DNA of 19,951 nt from Microcaldota archaeon (GCA_026419815.1 JAOAKR010000005.1:1-19951); one strand, 5' to 3'. Shown: positions 12,627 to 19,951, numbered from the stretch's first letter. A program made the numbers and translations. The notes: generated by a model from the letters alone, not told the origin.

Positions 12627-13202
12627 CTACTTTTTCGCGAAAACCAGGAATGCCGTGTGCACGAGTGCGAAGTTGTCCGGCCTGCACCCAAAATCCCTTA
12701 TTGCATAGTTCACGTCGTGTGTAGTTATCGTGAACACATCGCGGAATAGCTTTTGGCATTCAAGATGGAACTGCTTTGCCTGCTCAATGTTAGGGCAGTA
12801 GCCAACCAGCCAGCCGCCTTCCTTAAGCTTCCCGTGCATCAATGGGATGTGCGCGTGCGAGTCTTTATAGTCCAGGAATATGAAGTCAAGGTTCTTTTGT
12901 GCCATCTCTTCTATCGGCTTGTTTGTAATTGTGACGTTCCTTATGCCCAGCTTCTCAAGGTTGCCTTTTGCAACATTGTAATGCTCCTCACGGCTCTCAA
13001 ACGAGTAAACCTTCTTGCAAATCCGCGCCAGCTGCACCGTCATAAAGCCAGAGCCTGAGCCACCTTCAGCAGCAACAGTCCCCCGCCCAATGCCAGTATA
13101 TGCGACTATTGCACCAAAATCCTTGGGCAAAACCACGGCAGCCATCCTTTTCAGGCCCTTCATATCATCCGGAAACCTCATCGGGACTTCCATAACCATC
13201 AT
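12627..13202 (-). CDS. trmI: TrmI/GCD14-type tRNA m1A methyltransferase, short form
   Basis: 191 aa SAM-dependent methyltransferase. Family signs: LPKDFGAIVAYTGI before motif I (TrmI proteins have a similar PKD segment), motif I AAEGGSGSGFMTVQLAR (44-60), the acidic strand YSFESREEH (66-74), FLDYKD (109-114) and the characteristic C-terminus RPDNFALVHTAFLVFAKK. Archaeal TrmI methylates A57 and A58 in the tRNA T-loop. Known TrmI proteins are about 250 aa with an N-terminal beta domain of ~60 residues; that domain is missing. The gene starts 30 nt after the rtcB stop on the same strand, so it is probably in an operon with it. The exact start is unsure (ATGs at 13202, 13199 and 13193). A wider role as a class I RNA methyltransferase is possible. 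Confidence 0.82.
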   Translation of the reverse strand: MMVMEVPMRFPDDMKGLKRMAAVVLPKDFGAIVAYTGIGRGTVAAEGGSGSGFMTVQLARICKKVYSFESREEHYNVAKGNLEKLGIRNVTITNKPIEEMAQKNLDFIFLDYKDSHAHIPLMHGKLKEGGWLVGYCPNIEQAKQFHLECQKLFRDVFTITTHDVNYAIRDFGCRPDNFALVHTAFLVFAKK

Positions 13203-13232
13203 CTTCTTACTGTGGCTGTGCAGGGCGCCCCA

Positions 13233-14666
13233 TTATCCCTTGACGACACCGTGGGGAACCATCCTGACCACGGGGTTTGCAAGGTGCGCGCCACGCACGC
13301 TCGCTATGACCTCATCAATGTCCTTGTATGCCTCAGGCGCCTCCTCAGATATGAGCTCCTTCTCGGCAACACGCACGTATATGCCCTTGCCCTCAAGCTC
13401 CGCACGCACTTTGGCAGCGGGATAATCACGTATTGCCTCGTGCCTGCTCATCGTGCGCCCGGCGCCGTGGCATACCGAGTGGAACGGCCCAGCAGATTCC
13501 GGGGTGCCCACAAGCACGTAGCTTGCAGTGCCCATACTGCCGGGGATGATTACTGGCTGGCCAACATCACGGTAAGCCGGAGGTACTTCATCGCGGCCGG
13601 CGGGCATCGCGCGTGTAGCTCCCTTCCTGTGCACCCACACATAGCCCTTTGAGCCGTCATCAAGAGTGTGCGCTTCGCGCTTGGCTATGTTATGGCAAAC
13701 ATCATAAAGGACCTCAAGGCCCAAATCCTCGGGATCCTGCTTAAACACGATGCCTACAGACTCGCGCACCCAGTGCGTAAGCATCTGCCGGTTTATGAAT
13801 GCATAGTTGACTGCACAGTTCATCGCGCTTATGTATGCACGGCCCTCATCAGAACTTACCGGCGCGTACACGAGCTCCCTGTCAGCGAGCCGTATCCCGT
13901 GCTTGGAAGCGTATTCACTGAATATGCGTATGTAATCAGAGGCTACCTGGTGCCCAAGCCCGCGTGAGCCAGTGTGAAGCATTATAACAAGCTGGCCTGG
14001 GAACAGGCCGAACCGTTTTGCTATCTCCCCATCAAATACCTCTGAGACCTCCTGTATCTCCGCAAAATGGTTGCCAGAGCCGACAGTGCCGAGCTGGGGG
14101 CGGCCGCGCTTGATTGCGGTGTCGCTGACTTTTGACGGGTCGGCGTCCGGCATACAGCCGTTCTCCTCAATGAACTGCATATCACGCTCCCAGCCGTACC
14201 CCTCGCGCACCGCCCACTTAACGCCTTCCGCGAGCGCATCATTAAGCCGTCCCTTGTCAAGCTTAAGCTTGCCCTCGCTGCCGACTCCAGACGGGCAGTT
14301 TTGGAATATTGAATTTACCATCTCCTTGAGCTTGGGGGCTGCCTCCTTATACGCAAGGTTGGTCTTGAGCAGGCGCACACCGCAGTTGATGTCATAACCC
14401 ACCCCTCCCGGGGAGATGATGCCATCCTCCTCCCTGAATGCGGCCACACCGCCTATCGGGAAGCCGTACCCCTCATGGCCATCAGGCATTACGTATGCCG
14501 AGCGCACTATGCCCGGCAGTGTTGCTACGTTGCACAGCTGTGCGAGCGTCCTGTCACCGCGCATTTTTGCGAGCATCCGCTCCGAGGCGAATATGTGCGC
14601 CGGGACGCGCATCTCACCCTCCCGCTCAATGCGCCAGACGCAATCAGACACCTTTACTATCTCCAT
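13233..14666 (-). CDS. rtcB: RNA-splicing ligase RtcB
   Basis: 477 aa, full length and without an intein. The GTP- and Mn-dependent ligase joins tRNA exons (2',3'-cyclic phosphate to 5'-OH) after intron removal. Conserved sites: GYDINCGVRLL (Asp92, metal Cys95), GTVGSGNHF (Asn199, metal His200), LHTGSRGLGHQ (metal His231), YDVCHNIAKREAH (His325) and SVCHGAGRTMSR, whose His400 is the expected guanylylated residue. Spacing matches the Pyrococcus horikoshii enzyme with a 3-4 residue offset. Start ATG 14666 has a TATA-like box 26 nt upstream, shared with the divergent PrsW-like gene. It is followed by the TrmI-type gene. The tRNA-Arg at 6638 is a likely substrate. Confidence 0.97.
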   Translation of the reverse strand: MEIVKVSDCVWRIEREGEMRVPAHIFASERMLAKMRGDRTLAQLCNVATLPGIVRSAYVMPDGHEGYGFPIGGVAAFREEDGIISPGGVGYDINCGVRLLKTNLAYKEAAPKLKEMVNSIFQNCPSGVGSEGKLKLDKGRLNDALAEGVKWAVREGYGWERDMQFIEENGCMPDADPSKVSDTAIKRGRPQLGTVGSGNHFAEIQEVSEVFDGEIAKRFGLFPGQLVIMLHTGSRGLGHQVASDYIRIFSEYASKHGIRLADRELVYAPVSSDEGRAYISAMNCAVNYAFINRQMLTHWVRESVGIVFKQDPEDLGLEVLYDVCHNIAKREAHTLDDGSKGYVWVHRKGATRAMPAGRDEVPPAYRDVGQPVIIPGSMGTASYVLVGTPESAGPFHSVCHGAGRTMSRHEAIRDYPAAKVRAELEGKGIYVRVAEKELISEEAPEAYKDIDEVIASVRGAHLANPVVRMVPHGVVKG

Positions 14667-14688
14667 ACGCTGGAATTGGGCTGTTAAG

Positions 14689-14696
14689 TATTAAAA
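14689..14696. promoter_or_regulatory. Shared divergent TATA-like box (rtcB / PrsW-like gene)
   Basis: TATTAAAA on the plus strand reads TTTTAATA on the minus strand. Its centre (14692) is about 26 nt from ATG 14666 and about 28 nt from ATG 14721, so both transcripts are predicted to be leaderless. Confidence 0.6.
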
Positions 14697-14720
14697 CGAT
14701 TGTGCGTGAAGTGTCTTGCA

Positions 14721-15677
14721 ATGGACTACATCGGTATGGCTACATATGCTGCGCTGCTTGCGGCCAGCATTATCGTGTTTGCAGTATACATAGCGATGCA
14801 CACGCCGGGCACGCTCTCAATCAGAGAGCTGCTGTTCCCGCGGGTGGAGCAAACCCTTCGCGGCGAGGTGGCGTCCATACTCATACACCCGCTCTTCTGG
14901 ATAGTGTCATCCGGCATAATAACGCTGTTCACGGTATCGCTGCTGTTCAGCGTGAGCCAGCCGGCGCTTGCATACGACTGGCTGCTGTTTGCAGCTTCGG
15001 TGGTAGGCCTGTTCGCCGTTGTAAACACTGCGGCCGTGTGGCTGTTTGAGGGAAAGCTGCACGAGCCGCTGAGGTTCGTTATTGGTTCGCTGTGCTACGG
15101 CGCGCTGTGTGCGCTTGCGGCATTCCTCATCAACACGCTTGTGGGCGTATGGCTGGGCAGTGTCATTGACCAGAAAATGAGCCTGCTCATACTGCTTGCC
15201 GTGGCGCCGTTCATTGAGGAAGCACTGAAAATGCTCGGTGTGGTCTCATTCTCAGGGCACAGGATGTTCAGGGGCACGCTTGACGGGATACTTATAGGGT
15301 TCTCAATAGGCGTGGGGTTCGCGCTGACTGAGAATATGTTTTACATAATAACTAAGATCCCCGCCCACTCATTTGACCTGCTCCTGTTCCGCGCGCTTTA
15401 CAACACAATTGCGCACGGCGCATTCTCGGCAATCGGGGGGGCAGTGCTTGGCAAGATAAGGGCGAGGGCTGGCAACGTAACCCTGCTTTACGCAATTGTT
15501 GCAACGCTGGTTGCGGCGCTTGTCCACGTGGCGTTCAACATACTCGCAATTGTTGACATTGTGGGGGTGAGCTCGCTGGAGCTTGGGTACTACATATTCA
15601 GCCCGGTTCTCAGCATCTCACTGCTGCTTATCGTGCTTTACCTGATATATTACGCCAAAAAGACGGAAAAGGTATGA
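14721..15677 (+). CDS. PrsW-family (CPBP-like) intramembrane protease homologue
   Basis: 318 aa from ATG 14721, with about eight to nine membrane helices. PrsW motifs are visible in order: FIEEALKML (EExxK type), a GIL/IGFSIGVGFALTEN block (the FAxxEN motif), RALYNTIAHGAFSAIGG with a conserved His, and VHVAFNIL with the last His. In Bacillus PrsW cleaves the anti-sigma factor RsiW; archaea lack that target, so the substrate here is unknown. An in-frame TTG at 14700 exists, but the ATG at 14721 fits the shared TATA-like box and removes a cysteine-bearing leader. The gene ends 6 bp from the convergent thermosome gene. Confidence 0.85.
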   Translation: MDYIGMATYAALLAASIIVFAVYIAMHTPGTLSIRELLFPRVEQTLRGEVASILIHPLFWIVSSGIITLFTVSLLFSVSQPALAYDWLLFAASVVGLFAVVNTAAVWLFEGKLHEPLRFVIGSLCYGALCALAAFLINTLVGVWLGSVIDQKMSLLILLAVAPFIEEALKMLGVVSFSGHRMFRGTLDGILIGFSIGVGFALTENMFYIITKIPAHSFDLLLFRALYNTIAHGAFSAIGGAVLGKIRARAGNVTLLYAIVATLVAALVHVAFNILAIVDIVGVSSLELGYYIFSPVLSISLLLIVLYLIYYAKKTEKV

Positions 15678-15683
15678 AAAAAA

Positions 15684-17336
15684 TTACATGTCCATGCCGC
15701 CGCCCATACCGCTTCCCTCACCGCTACTAGGCGAGCTGCGCGGCTTGCCCTTGCTCGCAATGACATCGTCTATGCGCAGTATCATCTGTGCGGCCTCAGC
15801 TGCGCTTGATATGGCTTGCTTCTTCACCTTGAGCGGCTCAATAACGCCGAGCGCTTTCATATCGCCAACCTTGCCCCTGTGCACGTCAACGCCATAATAC
15901 TTGCCCTTCTCCGCCTGCTTTGCCCTGAGCGAGACAAGAGTGTCAATCGCATCCATGCCAGCACTCTCCGCAAGCGTCTTTGGGATGACCTCAAGCGCAC
16001 GGGCAAACGCCTCAACGGCGAGCTGCTCGCGGCCGCCAATCTCGCGTGCGTATGCACGCAGGTGCTCGGCAAGCATAATCTCAGCACAGCCACCGCCAAT
16101 CACGTACATTCCTTCCTCAACCGCGCTGCTCACCGCACCGATTGCATCCTTGATTGCACGCTCAACCTCGTTTACAACGTGCTCGCTGCCGCCCCGGACG
16201 AAGATGGTCACGCTCTTTGGGTTCTTGCAGTCCCTAACAAAAACCATCGCCTCGCCGCCAATCTTCTTCTCCTCAACCATGCCGGCGTAGCCCAGGTCAT
16301 CCTTGTGGATGTCGTCAAGGCTCGTGATTATCTTCGCACCGGTGGCGCGTGCCAGCTTCTCCATATCGCTCTTCTTAACGCGCCTCACGGCCACAATGCC
16401 CCTCTTCGCAAGGAAATGCTGTGCAATGTCATCTATGCCCTTCTGGCAGAACACCACGTTTGCACCGCTCGCCGCAATCTTGTCAACCATCCCTTTCAGC
16501 ATATCCTCCTCCTGCTTCAGGAATGCAGTGAGCTGGTCTGGTGAGGTTATCTCAATCTTCGTGTCCGTCTCCGGCTTCTCTATCTCAAGTGCCGCATCAA
16601 TAAGCGCAACCTTTGCGCCCTTGACCTCCTTTGGCATACCGGTGTGCACAATCTCCTTGTCAATCAGCACGCCTTTTATGAGTGAAGTATCGTCGGTTTT
16701 GCCACCCTCCTTCTTCTCAATCTTTATCTGCTCTATGTCAATGTCAATTGAATCTGCGCGCTCCTCTGCCACCATAGTGACTGCATCTACAACAAGCTGT
16801 GCGATGTGGGATTTTGATGCGCCAACCCCTGCGCTTTTTGAGCCGAGCGATACCTCTGCAATCTTTACCAGGAGCTGCTTGTCGGAAAGCGATACCTTCT
16901 CACCTATCTTCTGCAGGTGCTCAGCGCACTTGCCGGCAGCTGCGTTGTACCCCTTAACGATTGTGCTTGCGTGGATGTTCTGGTCAAGCAAATCGCCTGC
17001 ATTCTTGAGCAACTCGCCGGCAATCGCAGCGGCAGTAGTCGTGCCGTCGCCGACCTCCTTGTCCTGCGCCTTTGCCACCTCAACCATCAGCTTGCCAGCC
17101 GGGTGCTCTATGTTCATTTCCTCAAGTATGGTTGCTCCGTCGTTCGTTATCACTATGTCCCCAAGGTCGCTGACAAGCATCTTGTCCATTCCCTTTGGGC
17201 CAAGGGTTGTCCTCACAGCGCTCGCCACGGCATACGCCACTGCAATGTTGGTCCTCTGCGCATCCCGCCCTATCATCCGGGTGGAGCCCTCCGGGAGGAT
17301 AACCACCTGCTGTCCGTTCAAATTTGCACTTGCCAT
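15684..17336 (-). CDS. ths: Thermosome subunit (group II chaperonin)
   Basis: 550 aa. ATP-driven protein-folding chamber subunit of the cytoplasm. Clear family signatures: TTLGPKGMDKMLVS, GDIVITNDGATIL, VGDGTTTAAAIAGELL, the apical-domain helical protrusion region, VIGGGCAEIMLAEHLR (ATP domain return), and a Gly/Met-rich C-terminal tail ending GGGMDM. ATG 17336 is chosen because GAGGTG (complement of 17343-17348) is 6 nt upstream and the conserved chaperonin N-terminus follows; an in-frame GTG at 17345 was rejected. Only one subunit gene is in the window, so a second may lie elsewhere or the ring may be homo-oligomeric. Confidence 0.97.
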   Translation of the reverse strand: MASANLNGQQVVILPEGSTRMIGRDAQRTNIAVAYAVASAVRTTLGPKGMDKMLVSDLGDIVITNDGATILEEMNIEHPAGKLMVEVAKAQDKEVGDGTTTAAAIAGELLKNAGDLLDQNIHASTIVKGYNAAAGKCAEHLQKIGEKVSLSDKQLLVKIAEVSLGSKSAGVGASKSHIAQLVVDAVTMVAEERADSIDIDIEQIKIEKKEGGKTDDTSLIKGVLIDKEIVHTGMPKEVKGAKVALIDAALEIEKPETDTKIEITSPDQLTAFLKQEEDMLKGMVDKIAASGANVVFCQKGIDDIAQHFLAKRGIVAVRRVKKSDMEKLARATGAKIITSLDDIHKDDLGYAGMVEEKKIGGEAMVFVRDCKNPKSVTIFVRGGSEHVVNEVERAIKDAIGAVSSAVEEGMYVIGGGCAEIMLAEHLRAYAREIGGREQLAVEAFARALEVIPKTLAESAGMDAIDTLVSLRAKQAEKGKYYGVDVHRGKVGDMKALGVIEPLKVKKQAISSAAEAAQMILRIDDVIASKGKPRSSPSSGEGSGMGGGMDM

Positions 17337-17342
17337 CAGATA

Positions 17343-17348
17343 CACCTC
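17343..17348 (-). promoter_or_regulatory. Shine-Dalgarno of the thermosome gene
   Basis: GAGGTG on the minus strand, 6 nt before the ATG at 17336; it decides the start. Confidence 0.65.
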
Positions 17349-17380
17349 TGCTAAAATTATGCACCTATTAAAGCGGGTTA

Positions 17381-17390
17381 AGTATAAATA
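17381..17390 (-). promoter_or_regulatory. TATA-like box of the thermosome gene
   Basis: TATTTATACT on the minus strand, centre ~17384, predicting a start near 17358 and a ~22-nt leader containing the Shine-Dalgarno. A second AT-rich box, CTTTAATAG (about 17366-17373), lies closer and could be an alternative. No specific heat-shock operator was identified. Confidence 0.5.
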
Positions 17391-17430
17391 GCTTATACCA
17401 GAAATGTGGCTCTGCGGACCAAGGCATCAA

Positions 17431-17440
17431 TTTTTAATAT
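17431..17440 (+). promoter_or_regulatory. TATA-like box of the regulator-ABC operon
   Basis: TTTTTAATAT, centre ~17435, is 25 nt before the GTG at 17460; this implies a leaderless transcript with a GTG start. Confidence 0.5.
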
Positions 17441-17459
17441 TTGTTGAAAATAATAAAAC

Positions 17460-17963
17460 GTGGCAAAGGCGATTGATGAGGTAGATTTGGAGTTTGAGCG
17501 GCTGATCACGTCAATAGCTACAAACTACGGTATGGCACCGATATGCCCTAAGATGATTGCAATGCTGCACCTTGAAGGGGACGACCTCAGCCTTGAGGAG
17601 ATCTCAAAAAGGACCGGATACAGCCTTGCATCCGTAAGCAATTATGCCCGCATACTTGAGAATATGGGGCTCCTTACGAGGTTCACCAAGCCTGGCGCCA
17701 AGAGGATTTATGTCAGAAGGTATAAGGATATGTGCGAGATGGTGAACAAAGTTTACGCAACCCATTATGAGCTTAATGTGAAGCCGCTCAGGGAAAAGCT
17801 GCCTGCACTTATAAAGGAGTATGAGAAGATATCTGCTGAAGGCCCAACCCCCAAGGTACGTGAGGCTGCAAGGGAGCGGGCCAGGCGGCTACGTGAGCTC
17901 CACAGGAAGATGGGGATGTTCGCCAAGATAGGGAAGCTGCTCGCCACGCTCGGCAGCATATAA
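17460..17963 (+). CDS. GbsR/MarR-like winged-helix transcriptional regulator
   Basis: 167 aa, starting at GTG 17460 as supported by the TATA-like box. The N-terminal half (about 10-95) is a winged helix: MIAMLHLEGDDLSLEEISKRTGYSLASVSNYARILENMGLL contains the helix-turn-helix, and RFTKPGAKRIYVRR is the wing. The C-terminal half is charged and helical (about 100-150, probable coiled coil for dimerisation), ending in a short hydrophobic tail MFAKIGKLLATLGSI. The organisation matches COG1510 (GbsR-like) regulators. The ABC ATPase gene starts 9 nt after its stop, so it probably autoregulates this exporter operon. The ligand is unknown. Confidence 0.82.
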   Translation: MAKAIDEVDLEFERLITSIATNYGMAPICPKMIAMLHLEGDDLSLEEISKRTGYSLASVSNYARILENMGLLTRFTKPGAKRIYVRRYKDMCEMVNKVYATHYELNVKPLREKLPALIKEYEKISAEGPTPKVREAARERARRLRELHRKMGMFAKIGKLLATLGSI

Positions 17964-17972
17964 GGTGGTTGC

Positions 17973-18740
17973 ATGGAACTCCAAGCCCATGGCAAATGCA
18001 GGGAACGCGCGCAAAGAAGGGTCTTGCCGAGCGAAAGCGAGAGCATGCGCAGGCAAAAAAGGGATAACATAATACTTGACCTTGAGGGTGTTAGCAAAGA
18101 ATACATAATGGGCAGGGATCTGGTCGTGTCCGCACTGTGCGATGTTGACCTGCAGGTCAAGAGAGGCGAGTATATCAGCGTGCTCGGCCCAAGCGGCAGC
18201 GGCAAGAGCACCTTGCTTCACGTTATGGGCCTCTTGGACCTGCCATCATCTGGCAGGGTATGCATAGACGGCCACTGCGCGTGGAAGATGACTGAGGATG
18301 AGCGCGCGTATATCCGCGGAAAGAAAATCGGGTTCGTGTTCCAGGTGTTCAACCTCGTGCCGAGCTTGACTGCACTTGAGAATGTTGCACTGCCCATGAT
18401 GATTTACAATGTGCCTAGGGATGTGCGGGAGGAACGGGCGCGCGGGCTTTTGGAGCAGTTGGGGATGGGGAACCGGCTTAACCACAAGCCAAATGAGCTT
18501 AGCGGCGGGCAAAGGCAGAGGGTAGCGATTGCACGTGCGCTCGCAAATGACCCGCCAATCATACTTGCTGATGAGCCGACTGGCAACCTGGACTCAAAAA
18601 CAGGTGAGGAGGTAGTTGGGATATTCAACGAGCTCCACGAGAAGGGGAGAACGCTTATAGTGGTGACGCATGATGAGGAGATTGCACGCCACGCAGACCG
18701 CATAGTAAGGATCCGTGATGGGATGATAGTAAAGGGATGA
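17973..18740 (+). CDS. ABC transporter ATP-binding protein, MacB/LolD type
   Basis: 255 aa. Walker A LGPSGSGKST (71-80), Q-loop VFQVFNLVPSLTALENVALPMM (Gln124), signature LSGGQRQRVAIARAL (166-180), Walker B IILADEPTGNLD (186-197) and H-loop His213. The FNLVPSLTALENV pattern and overall length mark the MacB/LolD/FtsE group, which works with FtsX-like permeases in export or in extracting membrane-bound substrates. No permease is seen before the window ends. Start ATG 17973 has GGTGG 4 nt upstream. The conserved domain begins only near residue 34, and a start at ATG 18045 would give 231 aa, the usual family length, so the first 24 residues are uncertain. Confidence 0.92.
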   Translation: MELQAHGKCRERAQRRVLPSESESMRRQKRDNIILDLEGVSKEYIMGRDLVVSALCDVDLQVKRGEYISVLGPSGSGKSTLLHVMGLLDLPSSGRVCIDGHCAWKMTEDERAYIRGKKIGFVFQVFNLVPSLTALENVALPMMIYNVPRDVREERARGLLEQLGMGNRLNHKPNELSGGQRQRVAIARALANDPPIILADEPTGNLDSKTGEEVVGIFNELHEKGRTLIVVTHDEEIARHADRIVRIRDGMIVKG

Positions 18741-18745
18741 TTGGG

Positions 18746-19951
18746 ATGAATGCAAGATATGGGTTTATGGCATTGGCGCTTATGTTCCTCCTGCCAGGAG
18801 TGTTTGCTTCATTTGCGGTGTCAAGCTATTCAATTTCGCCCGAGCAGGTTGAGCCTGGTGAGTATGGCACCTTAAGTGTGGTCATCACAAACACCGACCA
18901 GTCATATGAGGCGCAGTCGATAAAGGCCCTCATAGACACAATTACATCTGTAAGGATTGAGCGGGAAGTTGTTGTGGGCGACCTGGCGCCAGGCTCAAGC
19001 GCGTCATTGTCAATACCATTTGAGGTTGCACCTGGGACAAAGACAGGGATATACCCAATAACTCTGGAGATTTACGGGCAGGTGCGCCAGCCTAACGGCA
19101 ATGTTGCAACCGTAAACAAGGTTGTCTTTGCGGCGCTCAAGATAGTGAACCCGCCGGCACTGCAAGTATCGCTTGAGAGGAATGAGATCACAGAAACAGA
19201 CACCCAGCAGATAACCATCCTAAACAATGGCGGGATTGCAAAGAAAGTTTACATAAGGATTACAAGCAGCGGGATGGGGTTCCTTGACCAGGATGTAATA
19301 TATATAAGTGCAATCAACAGGTCGGCAACAGTGCCCGTCCGCATAGATGCGAGGAATGCGGATGAGGGCCCGCAAAAAATTGAGCTTGCAATCTCGTATG
19401 AGGATGAGCTTGGCAACTCATATTCGGAAAGCAGGTCGCTTCCAATCACGGTAAAAAAGGAGAGCGGGGACTTCGTTTTCACCCAGCTAAGCAGCATAAC
19501 TACGGGCAAAGAGGGCAAAGTCAAGATAGAGATGGCAAACTATGGGGATGACATACAGAACCTCAGGTTTTCACTGCAGGACAGCTCAGTGCAGTTTGTC
19601 GGCCTGAGCGAATACAAAGTAGGTGATGTGGCGCGTGGCGAGAAAAAGGTGTTTGAGGTCCCAATAATTGCAAGCGTTGAGCCAGGAACCACGCCAGTAA
19701 AGCTTGAGCTGAAATGGGTTGAGAAGGGCCAAAGCAGGGAGAGCACCAAGACAGTGCCGCTGCGCGTCAGCTCGGATGCGGATGTGGGCGTTTACCTTGA
19801 GGCCAAGCCCGCCCCGCTATACACGAATTCTGAGCACACTATATCAATAACCGTGTCAAACCTCGGCTCATACCCTATACAGGCGACCACCGTATCGCTT
19901 GCCGGCGACGGGATAACGCTGCTTAGCATACAGCCGGAGCAATATATCGGC
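18746..19951 (+). CDS. Secreted COG1361-like protein with Ig-like repeats (3' end outside window)
   Basis: 402 codons remain open to the window edge. The N-terminus is a signal peptide (MNARYGFMALALMFLLPGVF, then ASFAVSSYS), so the protein is exported. The rest is a chain of beta-rich Ig-like units of about 100-120 aa with the pattern of archaeal COG1361/CARDB/NEW3-type domains: repeated phrases such as VEPGEYGTLSVVITNTD, DTQQITILNNGGIAKKVYI, GKEGKVKIEMANYGDDIQNL and SEHTISITVSNLGSYPIQ. It begins 5 nt after the ABC ATPase stop. Proteins of this type often sit beside MacB-like ATPases and FtsX-like permeases and may act as their extracellular partner or fused permease. Function is unknown. A C-terminal membrane anchor or permease domain may lie beyond the window. 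Confidence 0.82.
   Translation, partial: MNARYGFMALALMFLLPGVFASFAVSSYSISPEQVEPGEYGTLSVVITNTDQSYEAQSIKALIDTITSVRIEREVVVGDLAPGSSASLSIPFEVAPGTKTGIYPITLEIYGQVRQPNGNVATVNKVVFAALKIVNPPALQVSLERNEITETDTQQITILNNGGIAKKVYIRITSSGMGFLDQDVIYISAINRSATVPVRIDARNADEGPQKIELAISYEDELGNSYSESRSLPITVKKESGDFVFTQLSSITTGKEGKVKIEMANYGDDIQNLRFSLQDSSVQFVGLSEYKVGDVARGEKKVFEVPIIASVEPGTTPVKLELKWVEKGQSRESTKTVPLRVSSDADVGVYLEAKPAPLYTNSEHTISITVSNLGSYPIQATTVSLAGDGITLLSIQPEQYIG

Noticed and set aside
13233..14666. Possible intein in RtcB
   Set aside because: The ligase motifs are contiguous and the length (477 aa) equals a mature intein-free enzyme.
16303..17391. 362-aa plus-strand ORF over the thermosome
   Set aside because: It is antisense to a confident chaperonin gene, Ser/Thr/Ile-rich with no family features.
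1..19951. CRISPR arrays, insertion sequences, integrase sites or rRNA genes
   Set aside because: No regularly spaced direct repeats, transposase-like ORFs, terminal inverted repeats or rRNA segments were seen on either strand.

Overview
The window is archaeal. It carries an archaeal-type prolyl-tRNA synthetase, ribosomal proteins L1, L10 (P0) and an L12/P1 with the acidic archaeal tail, a group II chaperonin, an archaeal DRG GTPase, RtcB with archease, and a pilin-like class III signal peptide. The promoters are TATA-type and many transcripts appear leaderless. Gene packing is tight, with no gap over 300 bp. The lineage cannot be fixed from sequence alone. A short P0, a YrdC-only TsaC and a reduced TrmI hint at a streamlined, possibly DPANN-like genome, but this is inference.

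Layout. 1-872 (minus): a KaiC-family ATPase followed by the edge of another ORF. 974-5207 (plus): a type IV pilus/archaellum-like assembly module with a GspE/TadA ATPase, two TadC/FlaJ-like platform proteins and, behind its own promoter, a small pilin-like protein. 5234-5803 (minus): TsaC/YrdC. 5855-6598 (plus): a multi-pass membrane protein resembling sensor membrane domains. 6638-6782 (plus): a tRNA-Arg(GCG) interrupted by two introns, one in the anticodon loop and one in the T-loop. 6795-9232 (minus): a half-size EamA/DMT membrane protein, ProRS and archease. 9447-11377 (minus): the ribosomal stalk operon L1-L10-L12, with a highly structured L10-L12 spacer. 11535-12623 (plus): DRG. 12627-14666 (minus): RtcB followed by a short TrmI-type tRNA m1A methyltransferase. 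14721-15677 (plus): a PrsW-like membrane protease. 15684-17336 (minus): thermosome. 17460-19951 (plus): a GbsR/MarR-like regulator, a MacB/LolD-type ABC ATPase and a secreted COG1361-like protein that runs off the window.

How it fits together. Much of the window concerns translation. RtcB (tRNA exon ligase), archease (its activator) and TrmI (A57/A58 methylation of the T-loop) all lie within 8 kb of a tRNA that needs two splicing events, one of them next to A57/A58. Intron 1 has a textbook bulge-helix-bulge; intron 2 is inferred from the otherwise perfect tRNA fold.

Expression signals follow two patterns. Nine solitary or first genes have a TATA-like box centred 25-29 nt before the start codon, as expected for leaderless mRNAs, and two divergent pairs share one near-symmetrical box. 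Operon-internal and highly expressed genes (L1, L12, thermosome, pilin, GspE) instead have Shine-Dalgarno sequences. These rules were used to choose starts. No CRISPR array, insertion sequence or rRNA was seen.
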